This document shows, piece by piece, positions 51,237 through 63,559 of a stretch of DNA of 64,000 nucleotides. Within the stretch, counting starts at the first letter, position 1; each line of letters starts with the position of its first letter. The translations under genes and the position numbers were made by a program. Source of the stretch: Schistocephalus solidus (Eukaryota; Platyhelminthes; Cestoda; Diphyllobothriidea; Diphyllobothriidae); NCBI GenBank assembly GCA_017591395.1, contig WEDG01003409.1:1-64000 (forward strand). The letters run 5' to 3'. The notes beneath the pieces were generated by a model that made no database searches, had not been told where the DNA came from, and saw only the letters and a program-made list of their open reading frames with translations.

Positions 51237-51599
51237 TGACTTGTAAGACTGACTTATTGGTCGCAAAGCTGCTGAAACTGAGGAAGGTAATCCAGTGGCC
51301 TGTAAATGTTTTATAAGATAATCTGCTAATCGTGACTTTTAATTTCATATGAAGTTACTTTTGCTCGCGATAAATGTAAAAAATAACGGTAATTTTGGTA
51401 CCTCACTGAACGTTAAATATGCCCTTATATCCTTTTAATATCTTATTGTGTTGTCCATGCAAAATAACCATGAAACGGAATTAAGTGGAGCACCGTGTTT
51501 AAGCGGATATGGCGTGCAAAGAGGGCGTATTATGCCACGACCGAAGAAGCAGATGGTCCTTCTCCATCTTCGTCTTTGGAGTTATACCCCTAACCAGAG

Positions 51600-51990
51600 C
51601 CTGAAATGCCTGAAATTTTTTCCGAAGTTTCCAATGGTAGGTTTTCAGGCCCTGTTAGCGAGTTGGAATGCAGAATCGATAGGGGTCAAGGAACAAACGA
51701 GCAAATTACAAGGCAGTTGTTTTCTCACGGATTTGCAGGACGTCTGCCTGAAGACAAAGCAAACTGCAAGCATTTATTAAAGCTTTGTCGGATATGCGTC
51801 TACCTTACAATACAGAAGTTCCAAAGGACCCAATAACGCTACTGCGTACTCCACGTTCTTGCATTAACAAGGTGCTGAAGAACGGGAGCTATGTCCACCT
51901 AGGACTTGGACGTTGTTTGCTGGATGAGCTTAACCACCGGCAAGAAACTAAATTCCTGAAATGTGCATCCAGTTACATATTTATGTGATG
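51600..51990 (+). pseudogene. Fragment of a transposase-like or mobile ORF with an LPxDPxTLLxTPR-type motif
   Basis: Two overlapping plus frames join through a one-base shift near 51775. The first ends in KANCKHLLK and the second continues ALSDMRLPYNTEVPKDPITL, then LLRTPRSCINKVLKNG, then YVHLGLGRCLLDEL. I recall the (L/V)PKDPxTLLxTPR plus Y-x-HxGL pattern from uncharacterised animal proteins that behave like mobile elements, so I call it transposon-derived with low confidence. A host-gene exon is not excluded. Confidence 0.4.
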
Positions 51991-52329
51991 AAATTGTTCA
52001 AAGGATCAGGAAAAGGCCTCCGGCCAATTCTTGCTTGGGTGAACTACCCGGTAGTTGGACAGACGTTATTGGTGGGTGGGTTCTATAAGTTCGGCAAGCC
52101 GGAGCTGCTCGATAATTTTCTGTGAGATGGGATTGACGAATTGAAAGAAATTTTGGAAATTGGTCTGCTGGTCCAACAAACCGGAAATTAATGAAGGTTC
52201 AATCATCCAATGTCATCTAAAATCCTTCTTACGCGTGACAGACAGAAGGAATCTTGCGCACTCAGTGAGCCAAACTCTGCAAAATCTGTTGCTCAACTCT
52301 TCTGTCGTTGATCCTCCTCTAAAAGAGGT

Positions 52330-54812
52330 TATGAATTTCCTCTATTACGAAACGAAGACAAGAACTTCATTCTCGAAGACTCTGACAAGGCAGAACTGTT
52401 TAGTGCGTTCTTTGCAAATCATCTTACGATGAAATCTGAACCATTTCTGATATTTCAGGCATTTTCATTGAATGTTAACAGCACCATTGATTTCTCCTTA
52501 GATCTAATTCGTAAGCAAATAATTCGTCTAAAAAACTCGCACTCTTCGGGGACTGACAGTATTCCAAACTCAATTATTAAGAGAGTTCCGAGCTTTCCCC
52601 GATTGCTTAGCCATATGTTCTCAGTTTAGCTTCTAAACGGATTCATTCCTGACTCACGGAAGACATCTATTATTCTTCCTGTCTTCAAGTCGGGATCTCG
52701 CTTCAACGTAAATAATTATCGAGGCGTTCACAAAATCCCGGCTCTAGCAAACCTTCTTAAAAAAAAATATTTTTTATCCAATTCTTGACTTTTGCTTGGA
52801 AAATAAGCTCTTAATGACTCGCAATAAATGTGACATTTAGCTCTTCTTAATCTCGTCATTTCCCTTCATAAGGAGCAACAGTCATTGGTTGTGATCTACT
52901 TTGGCCTGAGCAAAGCCTTTGAAAAGGTACCGCACAGACGTCTTCTGGTGAATCTGGAAGCCCTTGGCATCTGGCCTCCTCTCCTTGACCTCATTGGTTC
53001 CCACTTGTTTAACCGCAGCCAAAAGGTTTTAGTAGGTAATAGTTATTCGACGCTACAGCCGATTACGAGTGGGTCTTTCAAGACATGGTTCTAGGTCCCC
53101 TTCTCTTCGTTCTGTACATAAATAAAATTTCACCTTTATTCACAAATTCACAAAATTCCGTTTACGCTGACGATCTCAAGTACATTTATTCATTTTCTAA
53201 AGGCACTGCCAATAGTTGCGTGGATAAAAGCAACACTGATCTACTTGTGCTCTCACGTTGGAGCTCTAGTTGGCAGATGAAATTTTCTCCATCCAAGAAG
53301 TGTTTCATGTGTTTTGGCCCCGCCAAGCTTCCTGGACCCCTAGTATTTCAAAATAGTACACTTTTAGAACGATCAACCATAAAAGACTTATGTCTAATTT
53401 GCACAAATAAGCTAGCATTATCGCCTAATGCAGATCGAATTTCTAAAAAGGCTGCACAGATATGTAGTTTTATATCATATAAATTCTTCCTTACGGAAAT
53501 AAAGATAAACCTGTACCGCACATTTTTTCTTCCTATCCTTGAATACTGCTGTGCCCTCTTTGGGCTGATGAACGCCTCTGACCGCAGTAAGATTAAAAAA
53601 GTTTTGAGTGTTTTTACTCGAAGACTATTTTCTCTTCCTGTATCCAGTATCTCTTATACGGATAGATGCCGCTTAGCAAACATTAAATTTCTGTGGGTAG
53701 GAAGACTCGAAGCCGGTCTCAGCTTCCTGTTTCGCGTCTACTCTAGCCCGAATCTCCCACGAATAAACACGCTCACTCCGGTAGATTGACCCTACGCCAC
53801 TCGTTATTCCTCCATGATCATTTCACCACCCCTTAACTCCACAACTAACCATTCTCAGTTTTTTGCCTCCAAATTTGCTTTCATTTGGAATAATCTTCCA
53901 TTGGAAATTAGGTTGTCGTCTATATTAGCTATTTTCAAAACCAAATTATTCAAACATTTAACTTCGGAAGATCTAAAGTCCTTATTTTCTGTTTCCATCC
54001 TAAACCTACAACTTTTGTATTTTGAAAAGGGTCCTCCTGGTATTTGAGGCAGCTCCCTTGATATTATATTGGTCTCTTAAAATAATTCCATCATCATCCG
54101 CAGAGTCAATCTTTGCATTACCTTTTTCGACCCCTCCTTTTAAACTTGCATCACCAATTCTTGACAACCTTGATAATTTCCTCTGAATTTGCAACCCCTA
54201 ACAATGGTCTCCTGGTTCAGTTGATGATCAAGGCGGGTTCTGATGGTTTCGCCTCTTTGTTGGTGGACTATGCAGTCGGCAAGACCGCATCTATATGATT
54301 ATCTCGTGATCTCTACTGTCTTCTCTTCGTTTCGACCCTGTTGTCCACGATGGGTTCCTCCTCTCTCACCTCCACTGGTAATTATAAACAGCAGTTCTGA
54401 ATCCTATATTATCTCTCACCTGACAAGGAGCGTTCCGAACCCTCATACGTTGTCAGCAACATCACAATACTATCCCATTGCATTAAGCTATTAATTTTTT
54501 AGTGAAGCAGTTTTTTTTCTCCAAGTTTTTTTAAATTGGCAAGTCTCCGAACTCCGCCTCCGATTTAACCGTAGGAGTTTTAACTGCGTTTTTTCTAGTT
54601 CACCTTATATGCCAAAGATCGTTGACTTTTTGTTTTAAAAATGGCAAATCATTCTGAATCGGATATGCTTACCATACTACTCATTTCTGCTGTTTATATA
54701 GATGCTCACATAGGTCAGCAATTATTCACCTTGTATTCATTCAAACCACAATGCTAAGTTTGTAATAATGGGGTCCTCTGGGCCTTAAATATACAATTTA
54801 TTTATTTATATG
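52330..54812 (+). mobile_element. CR1/jockey-like LINE, 5'-truncated, with (TTTA)n-type tail
   Basis: Plus strand. The RT runs from about 52380 to 54047, then a ~750-base 3'UTR ends near TTAAATATACAATTTATTTATTTA (54777-54812), a microsatellite-like tail typical of CR1 elements. No endonuclease domain is readable upstream. It is probably unrelated in descent to the RTE-like copies, because its motifs differ throughout. Confidence 0.87.
52380..54047 (+). pseudogene. CR1-like reverse transcriptase (disabled)
   Basis: Motifs in order across three frames: KAELFSAFFANHL, SSGTDSIPNSIIK, FIPDSRKTSIILPVFKSGS, NNYRG, VIYFGLSKAFEKVPHRRLL, LGPLLFVLYINKI, VYADDLKYIYS, LSRWSSSWQMKFSPSKKC, YRTFFLPILEYC and, at the C-terminus, FIWNNLPLEI. 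Frameshifts or stops occur near 52440, 52630, 52770 and 53090. The YADD box is intact. The longest uninterrupted piece is 53085-53789. Confidence 0.88.
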
Positions 54813-55501
54813 CGACTCACTAGCTCGGTCATATGTCCGGAAGGTTAAAGCCCACAAAGGGTACAATAGATATGACAGGTACGTCGTTTGGTGAAGGTAA
54901 CAGAAAGCACTGTTGTTGCTGTCATGTTGGAATTTCTATTGCAAACGGCATGACGTTTCCTGTGTACAGTGGGTGTCTTCGGGATGACCGTTCGTTTCAA
55001 TCATGAAAGCAGGGACTCCACCACAGAGGGATATCGCCTTTGGGTATACCAAATTGTGTAATCTTACTCATGGAATTTGAGAGAAGACGTTTTCCCAAAC
55101 ACCAGCACTGCCTGGATAGAGTTGCATTAAAAGAGGTGGACACGCAAAAAGTTCTAGGTATCTGAACAGCTTCAAACTAAATGCCTCCCGAAAGCTCTAA
55201 CCGAGTTGTTCAAATTCCGACGAGCATCATGCACTTGCACGGGCGTGCTATTTCACCTAAACCTTTATGTACGCTTGTTTGAATGGGCTAAAAAATAGAT
55301 ACAGAGAATTTTGACTCGCAACTGGGCGTCCCCTGTTTTCACTGCGGCCTGTCATCAGCGCTTTCTTAACTGTGATGATCTGCCTCACTTAGTTGCAGTC
55401 ATTTGCAACGATCGATTTTTATTCCTCGATTGCATTCCACCGGACGTCAACTCCATTGAACTGCTGACTCTGCTCATCGTCCATGGTGCATAGCTTTCTG
55501 G
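54813..55501. other. Unassigned intergenic
   Basis: No gene or repeat recognised. Confidence 0.5.
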
Positions 55502-56150
55502 ATCCCTAATAGCATGTCTATATCCAGCGTAGATCGCTCTGATATCGACGTGTCGATTTACGTATATCGACTGTATATCGACTTTGAATCTTTTTCGATA
55601 TATGCCTAATATTTACATGCCGATATTTGTTGAAATAGGCGAAAGAGGTTCGGAGTCTTCCTGCACAACCCCCATCGAAAGCGAATATATACGGCTCGCC
55701 CAATCCAATAAATTTACTGTTTTCACCTACTACGGTACCATCATTTCCCATCCTATGTATCTGGCGTATATGCCACTGCAGTCGCATTTAACCATACTCC
55801 GCGTTTTGTAAAGAAAATGTAAATGCATATCTGATGGGAACTTATAAAAATGTTTATTATAAAACGTGCAAAATAATATATGTACAAAAATAGTTAATAT
55901 TTTTTGAATATATACAAGATGGGGTTATGGGATGCGTTCAATCATGGGGTAGGCGGGTTGTCATTAGGTGGGATAGGAGTGGAGGTGGCGATTGCAGGGT
56001 TGCTGTCTAACAATAGATCATTTGGTAATAAGAAAGTAAATCAACTTATAATTTAAGGCGAATTCGGTTGCATGCCTTTGTGCCCTCTTGCCGGCGGCGT
56101 CGATTGACCTTTTCAGGCGCCTTCGAAATGTGGCCTCCATTTCATAGAGG
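55502..56150. repeat. Unassigned ~640-bp dispersed repeat, copy 2
   Basis: Same orientation and block order as 11437-12085, from (A/C)TAATAGCATGTC(A/T)ATATCCA to the GGCGGCGTC...GGCGCCTT end. Identity is roughly 75-80% by eye with small indels, so the two insertions are old. Confidence 0.85.
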
Positions 56151-56377
56151 TTTAGGCGGCCGCCACTATTCCACTTAACTTAGATATCTACATAGATCAC
56201 AATTTAAAAGAGATGTTATAACCAACCTGTAATTAGCTCATACACTTTCGGTTCACATAAACTTTCTTTTCCTTTTCGACCTTAGAAATTTAGCTCCAAG
56301 GCGATAGCATCTTTTAAAATCGAATAAATTATTCGTTTTATGAAGTCGTCCGAATTTCTGCCACCTACTCGCAAAAT

Positions 56378-56508
56378 TTGGTAATTGAGTCGAACGCTCT
56401 ACCATTGAGCCATGAATCCCAGGTGTTTCACACTTGGGATTGGGTATGACTGGCTGATGACGGCTAATAAGCCAGAAATGGCCATTCCGGTCTCCCTTGT
56501 CTTTGTCG
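56378..56508 (+). mobile_element. Family-2 SINE body with an inverted tRNA-like head
   Basis: From 56413 the plus strand carries the SINE body (TGGGATTGGGTATGACTGGC, GCTAATAAGCCAGAAATGGC, ending CTTTGTCGGT). Directly upstream, 56378-56412 is a tRNA-like head in the opposite orientation (reverse complement TGGCTCAATGGTAGAGCG). Either two half-copies meet here or one copy inverted. Confidence 0.75.
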
Positions 56509-56628
56509 GTTCCTCGTTATCAACATATGCTACATGTTGCTATGTGACCACCTGCGAGGGCTCAAGTCTGAGCTCCAGGGCACATTGGAACATGCATGTT
56601 CCTTAAGCAGATCGGTGAGCAAGACAAT

Positions 56629-56631
<3 letters not shown>

Positions 56632-56688
<57 letters not shown>
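56632..56688. repeat. (TA)28 microsatellite
   Basis: A pure TA run next to the 3' end of the minus-strand SINE at 56689-56850. It may be the SINE's expanded tail. Confidence 0.97.
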
Positions 56689-56689
<1 letters not shown>

Positions 56690-56850
56690 CATGACCGACA
56701 AGGACAAGGGAGACTGGAATGGCCATTTCTGGCTTATTAGCCGTCATCAGCCAGCCATACCCAAACCCAGGCGCTGCGGCGCCCGAGCCTCGAACTCGCG
56801 ACCTTGTTGGGCAGAAGTCCAACGCTCTACCCACTGCGCCACGAGCTCGT
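56689..56850 (-). mobile_element. tRNA-derived SINE (family 2), full copy
   Basis: Minus strand: A box TGGCGCAGTGGGTAGAGCG (perfect TRGCNNAGYGG), B box GAGTTCGAGGCTC, then the GGCTGATGACGGCTAATAAG body, then (TA)n. The head is close to an intact tRNA, so this is a young copy. Confidence 0.9.
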
Positions 56851-57828
56851 TGTCTTGCTCATTTCAATCCTCTACAAAAATTGCTACCTAAGAGGGCTGC
56901 GTTTTCGTGAGTCTGCATTTTTAAATATCCTCTATCGTTTTTATATTCCCTTTGTCGTTTTGTAGTTTACACACACATTTCCCCACTGAGCGTTAGTTTT
57001 TTTGAAATCAGTCTGAAATTCGCTCGTCTCCTAGCGTTTTTTATTTTGATTATTTATCGGTGCCCAAAGTTACGCCTCGGCAAAGAAACTGAAAGCTGAC
57101 CTGTGGGAAACCTTCCGCTCTAAGTTAAGTCAAAAATTGAATACAGTTTGAAGTTTTTGAACACGCTTATCAAAAACATCATGCTTTTTAGTGTCTAAGC
57201 TTCTTTTTAACTTATAATCCAAAGCTACATAATCTTCCATTAAATAAAAGCAGGAAAAATATTGACACAAAAGTAAATATCGATTAAAATTGACCTCTCT
57301 GCCATCTCACGTATAGAGCAGTTTGTAGAGAAACACGAATCTTCATTATTTGATAGATGCAAATTCATTTACAAATAACCTCATGAGCTTTTCACACATC
57401 GACACAATCGTGCATTTGATTTCCTCCGAATTTGCCGATAGATCAAAATGTAGACTGAATATAATTATCCGCAATTTCCCACAAGCTATTAACCAGACGC
57501 CGACCATCCAGAAAACTATACACTTCTGTGTCCTTAACATTCAACTAGCTTCCGTCAAAATACTTAACTAAAAAAGTCACAATACACTAGTATTAGTAAC
57601 ATTCTTTACCGAAACCGAGTCTGAAACGATAATAAATAATCCTGCATTTAAACAAAAATTTTCAAACCCTTAAATTCTTCCTAGGCCCAGACTTTACTTC
57701 AATGCAGCGAAGACAACTCCCGAATAAAACTATACAACAGACAAGAAATAATCAAAACAGCATTTCTTTAGTCGAGCATGCAACGTATTTTTCTACCTCC
57801 GACACTTCGACAGACAACGCACAACTGC
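56851..57828. other. Unassigned intergenic
   Basis: No gene or repeat recognised. Confidence 0.5.
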
Positions 57829-58648
57829 AAGTGATAGTAGCCTTGCGATGCCGCAACCGCACTCTCTCCTCCTCCCCCACCTGAGCCCGGTGTCAAGAAA
57901 GAGTCAAGAAGACCGGAGATGGGAGAGGGCGCAGGTGGCTGGCGCGGCCGGAGCCGCCCCTGGGCGTGCCACCACACCTGACTCGGTTCCCACGGAGTAG
58001 GAGCGCCATAAAGGCCACATTATGAAGGAGCCATTGCAGCCTGACTCTCAGTCCGCCAGTCAGCCACTCCACACAAAACACACATTGGACTGACCATGCG
58101 GTCCGAGTTATCCCGTCAGTTGGCAACCTTCCAAGCCACGGCTTTTAGCGCACTGTGATAGTTTCAAGCGCGGCAGATTGTTTATAGTGAGGAAAATGCG
58201 CTGAGCTGTTTACCTCACTCTCTCCCCCACCCCCACAATCAGAAAACCGTCCGAGCCAGTCAATTGTCTGATTTGGGAGTGGGCGCATTGGCTGACGGTT
58301 CGGCGTACCCTTTTTCAAGCGCCACAGCTCGACCTGGCCCCCATAACGCTCACATTAGGATTTAATTACTCAGGGGATATGAGGAGCCATCACCGTCTGA
58401 CTCCCAGTTCACTGGTCAGCCACTCGACACACATAGCACATAAACTGGGCCCACGGCGTGTTCTGGTGTCAGCGTGAGATTGTCAGCCTTCCAAGCCACG
58501 GTTTCTAGGACACCGTGATTTTATCAGGTAAATTGTGATTATTGTGAGGGTGCTGTCTATGTATTAGTCTAGATGGTGTGCGCTGATGTGGCTAAGCTTC
58601 CGGTAGTTTACCGCAGGTTACCGGGGAGGCGCATGTGTCCTAATAGGT

Positions 58649-59489
58649 TCATGTGGTGTGTAAATGTGCGGGAGCAGTGAGGGCAGTGGAGGCGGGCGCG
58701 GGGACTGTATATCGGAGCCACAGGCACTGGTTCACCAGCCTCCGTGCGATGGATTCGCAGGTGACCGACCAGGCCGATGCGTGCGTTAAAGTTGTGGGTG
58801 CAGTGTGGGCGGAAGTAAATGGGAGTGGCTGGGGGATGTCATTCATGGTAGTGGGGGTGGCAGTGGCAGTATGAGTGGCAGGAGCAGATGGTGTGCATGG
58901 TGTTTCGGTGTTGTCGGCATTGTGGTGAATTCCGCTGTCATGGATGCGCATGTGACCGAATAGGCACATGCGATGAGTGAATGCACGAGGACAGTGAGGA
59001 CAGTGGAGGCGACGATCTCTGCTCTGTGTTGGTGCTCCAGGCACTGGTTCAACAGTCTCTGTACGATGTATCTGCAAGTGAAAGTCCAGGCCAATGCGTG
59101 AGAGAGAGTTTAGGAGAAAGTCCCTATCGCTGGTGATTGTGGTGGTTCTGGTAGTGAAGGCGAAGGCGGTGGTGATTGCGGTGGTGGGGTAACAGGCGAT
59201 GAGTATTGAGATGTGGTCTATATGATGGTGGGAGTAATGGAATTGATGCCAGGAGTGAGGGTTGGGGGGTCAGAAAGAGGGTTGGCAGAATTTGACGTAG
59301 AAGTTGGCATTTTTTGATTGTTGGTACACAGCGTCCGAAGATGTCCGTCCAGGTTGATTCGCGTGCGGAAGAAGCATTGACGAAATGGGCATGTGCGCAG
59401 GGCCTGGGCATCGACGGTGTTGGTCCGGGGCGCTGTTGAATTTCGTGCCACTCTTTTGGCCTTGGCGATGGAGATCCGCTTGGCCTCAT
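58649..59489 (-). pseudogene. LINE D C-terminal C2H2 fingers
   Basis: Frames 59489-59124 and 59077-58649. Fingers CPHCPRAFTHRMCLFGHMRIH and relatives are separated by GAPT linkers and a Ser/Thr/Pro/His-rich spacer. The layout is the same as in copies A and C. Confidence 0.83.
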
Positions 59490-59507
59490 AGGTTGCTCAA
59501 CCAGACT

Positions 59508-61525
59508 TCACGGATCTTCTCCATGCCGGTCTATCCTAGTGAGGTCCTCCCGGGTCGCCGGGTTGATTTGCAGTTGCTTCAGCGATTTCTTTAAAGTGTC
59601 CTTGTAGCTTTGTTTTTCACCTCCAAGTCGGCGAGCACCCGTAGCGACATCTCCGTAGAAAAGTCGTTTGGGTAGTCGCTCGTCGTCATTCCTCACCAGG
59701 TGGCCGCTCCATCACAGTTGCACATGCCTCAGCATGGCATGGATGCTGAGGATTCCAGTCCGCTCCAGGACTTCTGTGTCCAATATCCTGTCTTTTCATC
59801 TCAAATTTAGTATTCTGCCGAGGCAGCTGAGATGGAAGTGATTCAGATTCCTGGCTTGGTTAGAGTACATGGTCCAGGTCTCCGCTCCGTAAAGGAGTGT
59901 TATCAAGACGACGGCCTTGTTTACCTTCTGTTTGGTGTAAAGGTGAGTACCGTGGCAATGCCACATGGAGGCCGAAGGCCTGACAAGCTTTGAAGATCCG
60001 TTGGGCATCCTCGTCATCGATTCTCGTGTTGCATGATTGCGTGCTTCCTAGATAAGCGAAGGTTTTCACGGTTTGAGATGATCACTTTTGACATTGATTC
60101 GGCGAGCATTGTATTCCGCGCTGGGTGGCGGCTGGTGCATGACAACCGTTTTGCTTGAAATGATTGTTAATCCAAAATTGGCGCAGCCTGCGGCAAAGAG
60201 TTCCATACTCTTTTGCATGTCCTCCTCCGTCACCGAGTTAAGGGCACAGTCGTCTGCGAAGAGCAAGTCATGGACTATACCAGTAAACACATGCAGTTAA
60301 GTCTGCATATGCCGACTGTTTAGAAGATGTCCGGCAGTTCTATAGGCGATGCGGATCCCAGGCTATTCATCGCGGTAGGCGTCCTTCAGAATAGTCGAGA
60401 AAATTAGACTGAAGAGGGTGGGGGCCAGTGCGCAGCCCTGCTTCACTCCGTTGGTCAATGCGAATGCTTCAGATACCGTCCCGTTATCAGTGACGCGCGC
60501 CGACATCCCATCATGAAGCTTAAGCACCATGTGCGTGAACCGCTCAGGACAGCCGAATTTCTGCATGACTTTCCACAGTCCGTCGCAATTCACCGTGTCA
60601 AAGGCTTTCGGCAGATTCACGAAAGTAGTTTATAGGTGAGTTCGCATCTCCTGACACTTCTCTTGTATCTGGTGGGCGGTAAAGATCCTATCGGTTGTTC
60701 CGCGGTGACGGCGGAAGCCAAATTGGCTTTCCGGGAGCAGGCCCTGCTCTAGGTGACCGTTCAGACGTTTGAGAAGGATACGGGCGAAGATCTTCCCGGC
60801 GATGTTGAGCAATGAGATGCCTCTGTGATTATCACATCGTTGCCGGTTCCCCTTCCGTTTGTAGAGATGGACGATGGTCGCGTCTTTGAAATTCTGAGGA
60901 ACTTGTCCTTGGCACCACATCTCTTGGTAGAGTGTTGTGATTTCTGCCATCAGCCGAGGCCCACCGTGCTTGAAGACTTCCAGTGGGATTGCATTGGATC
61001 CCGGTGCTTTACCACTGAAAATCTGCTGCACGGCCCGGATGGTTTTTTGTTAAGGGAAGGCGGCAGATCCAGGTCGTTGTTCGTTTCCACTTAAGGGAGC
61101 CAGTCAATGGCAGCATCGGAGATGCCTGATGAGCAATTTAGGACACCGCTGAAGTGCTCGGCCCGGAACTTCAGAATGTGCGATTTCTCTGTCATCAGTG
61201 TTGTGCCGTCAGATCTGAGCGGCAGTCACATTCCCTTGATACAGGGGCCGTAGATGAACTTGATGGTTTGAAAACGTATTTCGTTTCATCGCAGGCACTG
61301 GCATCTGAAGAAGGCTGCTTTGGTGGCATCAGTCCGAAGGTCCATGTAGGCTTTGTGTAAAGCCATTCTTCTCCACGAGTAAGTTGCTGATGTCGGCGTC
61401 ATTTTCGTCAAACCAGTCCTGTTGTTGACGGCGTGCGCGTCCGAGGACTTCAAGGACGGTGGACTGGATGACATTTCGCAGTTGGCACCATCAAGTTTCG
61501 ACGGTGCCGTTATTATCTGGAACAT
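59508..61525 (-). pseudogene. LINE D reverse transcriptase region
   Basis: Frames 61525-61286, 61031-60630, 60620-60363, 60290-60066, 60069-59796 and 59696-59508. Motifs: SGKAPGSNAIPLEV, IVHLYKRKGNRQRCDNHRGI, GFRRHRGTTDRIF, LPKAFDTVNCDGLW, NGVKQGCALAPTLFS, LFADDCALNSVTEEDM (intact catalytic box), and [16 protein letters not shown]. Better preserved at the active site than copy A, but with more frame breaks. Confidence 0.9.
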
Positions 61526-61559
61526 GCAGGTTCTCCAGTTTCTCGGTTATTTGGTTGCT

Positions 61560-62605
61560 GAATTCAAAACAGTGAGCAGGCAAATTAAAAAAAGAATATT
61601 TAAATTACCTGGCGGCCGCTTGCCTTGGGGTCTACGTTGGGGTTGCAGTCGGAGCCTCATCTGGGAGATGACGAGGCGGTGATCTATCCAACCATCGGCA
61701 TCGCGGATTGCCTTGGTTACCAGCACGTCCTGTCGATCTCGCCTCCGGACGAGAACATAGTCCAGCAGATGCCAGCGCCGCGACCGAGGGTGCATCCACG
61801 TGGCCTTTTCCCGCGTCGGAAGGCGGAAAAATGTGTTGGTCAGCAAAAGACGGTGTTGCGCACACGTTTACAGAAGAAGGACGCCATAATCATTACAGCT
61901 TCCGAGACCGTGGGGACCCAGCATTCCATGCAAGGCAGCGTGGTCCATCCCGACGTGGGCGTTGAAGTCACCAAGGAAAATTAACTTATCCACCTTCGAC
62001 ACAGTCACACGCAGGGCAGGCAGGTTCTCGTAAAATTTTTCATTCGCCGCATCAGAGCTCGTCATTGGGGGAGCGTAGGCGTTGAGGATGGTGCTGAACT
62101 GGTCTCCCCGAAAAGGCAGGTGGGGGGTCATCAGGCGATCTTTGATACCTTGCGGCAGACAGGGCAGACGTCCAACAATGTCGTTCCGGATGGCAAAGGT
62201 AACACCAGCGTCGCGTCGCTCTGCCTTAGGCCGCTCCAGAAGAATGTGTAGCCGGCACCCACCTCCTCCAGCTGACACTGCTGAGAGAATCGGGTCTCGC
62301 TGAGAGCAGCAATGTCAGCCCTGTAGCGCGCCAGTTCTCGAGCGACTAGCGCCGTCCTTCATTCTGGCCAGTTGCTCCTAGTATTGTCTAAAAGGGAACG
62401 AACATTCCAGGCCGCTTGTGTGAGTGGACTCACCCAAGCAGCTTGGAGGGTATAACGGGGGGCTGTGGATGGGGGTATTGTTGTTTCGTTTGAGTTTCAC
62501 GACAGCTTTTTTTGCAATTTGCGAGCCGCAGCCGACTGCAGAAGATGTTATACCCAGCATTCGTTTAGGGCACCTTTTTTGGGCCCATCCTCCGCTAGGG
62601 GGCAA
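61560..62605 (-). pseudogene. LINE D endonuclease region
   Basis: Frames 62605-62378, 62278-61868 and 61846-61547 cover the APE-type endonuclease. They carry [41 protein letters not shown], then [20 protein letters not shown], the [15 protein letters not shown] strand and [14 protein letters not shown]. It runs into RT sequence through a frameshift in a T-rich stretch at about 61585. Confidence 0.88.
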
Positions 62606-63020
62606 CCAGTGCTGTCCCTAAATAGGGCTGCTCGGACATCCCAGACGGCTGCCGAACTTAACTATGGGTCACGTTTTCGTTTAAGTGGGAGAGCGATCCA
62701 ATTTAGCCTGGGCCGCCTACGGAGTTGCTGGTGCCCCCACCGTAGGACTTTGAGAGGGGGGAGGTTTGAAGTTCGGGAGTCAGACATACCGGGTGTGGAG
62801 GCACACACAAAACCGGAGACCCTCACCAAGTTAAGCCCGCCGGTCGTGAAGGTTGCCCGGGGTGTGGCCGCTGGGAAGAACCCAACTTCGAGGAGCGACA
62901 TGTGAGAGTTGGGTACCAGTTAGAGGCAGCCACATGAGCATTCACCACCTCTACGAGACAAATGGAGCAACCAAATGCTATCTGTGTGGTGCTACCCCTA
63001 ACTAGTACCCCTAAACCCTA

Positions 63021-63559
63021 CCTGCTAGATATTAGTCAAATGACTACATTGACACCGAAAAACTAGCTAACCACCCAAACTGTCGAAACTGCAACACATC
63101 CGTGTCAAGTTCTACAGACTCAGAAGGACGCGAACGTAGTTCTCCTATCCCTAAACAATTATAACGCACGCCGTCGCAAACAAAAGCCCTATTTATAAAG
63201 AGCAAAGAATTAGGTATGCTTCAATTCCTCACTTGAAAAACTTACCGAAAAATTCAAGTCTCAACAGTACCACCATGGCTACTCAACCTTTATTAAATCG
63301 AAGTAACCTGAAACATTACAGTTCTCCAACTAACATGACATCTCATGACCATCTAACAAAATACCTACGCCCACACCTGTTCCCAACAGAAATCCTCCTT
63401 TGACACAATTACCACCATCAATCGACCTCCGCAACCTAGACCTAACCCCTACACCCAAATCCCACCGTGCCCGTCAACACTCTTCCAAGCAAGCGCACAA
63501 TTCCCGTCTCTTAGCCCACAAATATGCAAAACACATTAGGGAATTGTTTTTCTAACCGC
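63021..63559. other. Unassigned spacer
   Basis: AC-rich sequence with no long frame. It may be the 5' part of the LINE that follows, but I cannot show that. Confidence 0.4.

Larger units (their letters stand above)
57829..63020 (-). mobile_element. RTE-like LINE copy D (fullest copy, ~5.2 kb)
   Basis: Minus strand. The 5' end is near 63020 (CTAACTAGTACCCCTA motif shared with copy A), then a leader, endonuclease, RT, C2H2 fingers and a full 3'UTR ending near 57829 (CTACTATCACTTGCAG region). Nucleotide similarity to copy A is high along the whole coding part. Copy D lacks the SINE present in copy A and keeps the 3'UTR end that copy A has lost. Frameshifts break the ORF, so it is not autonomous as read here. 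Confidence 0.92.
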
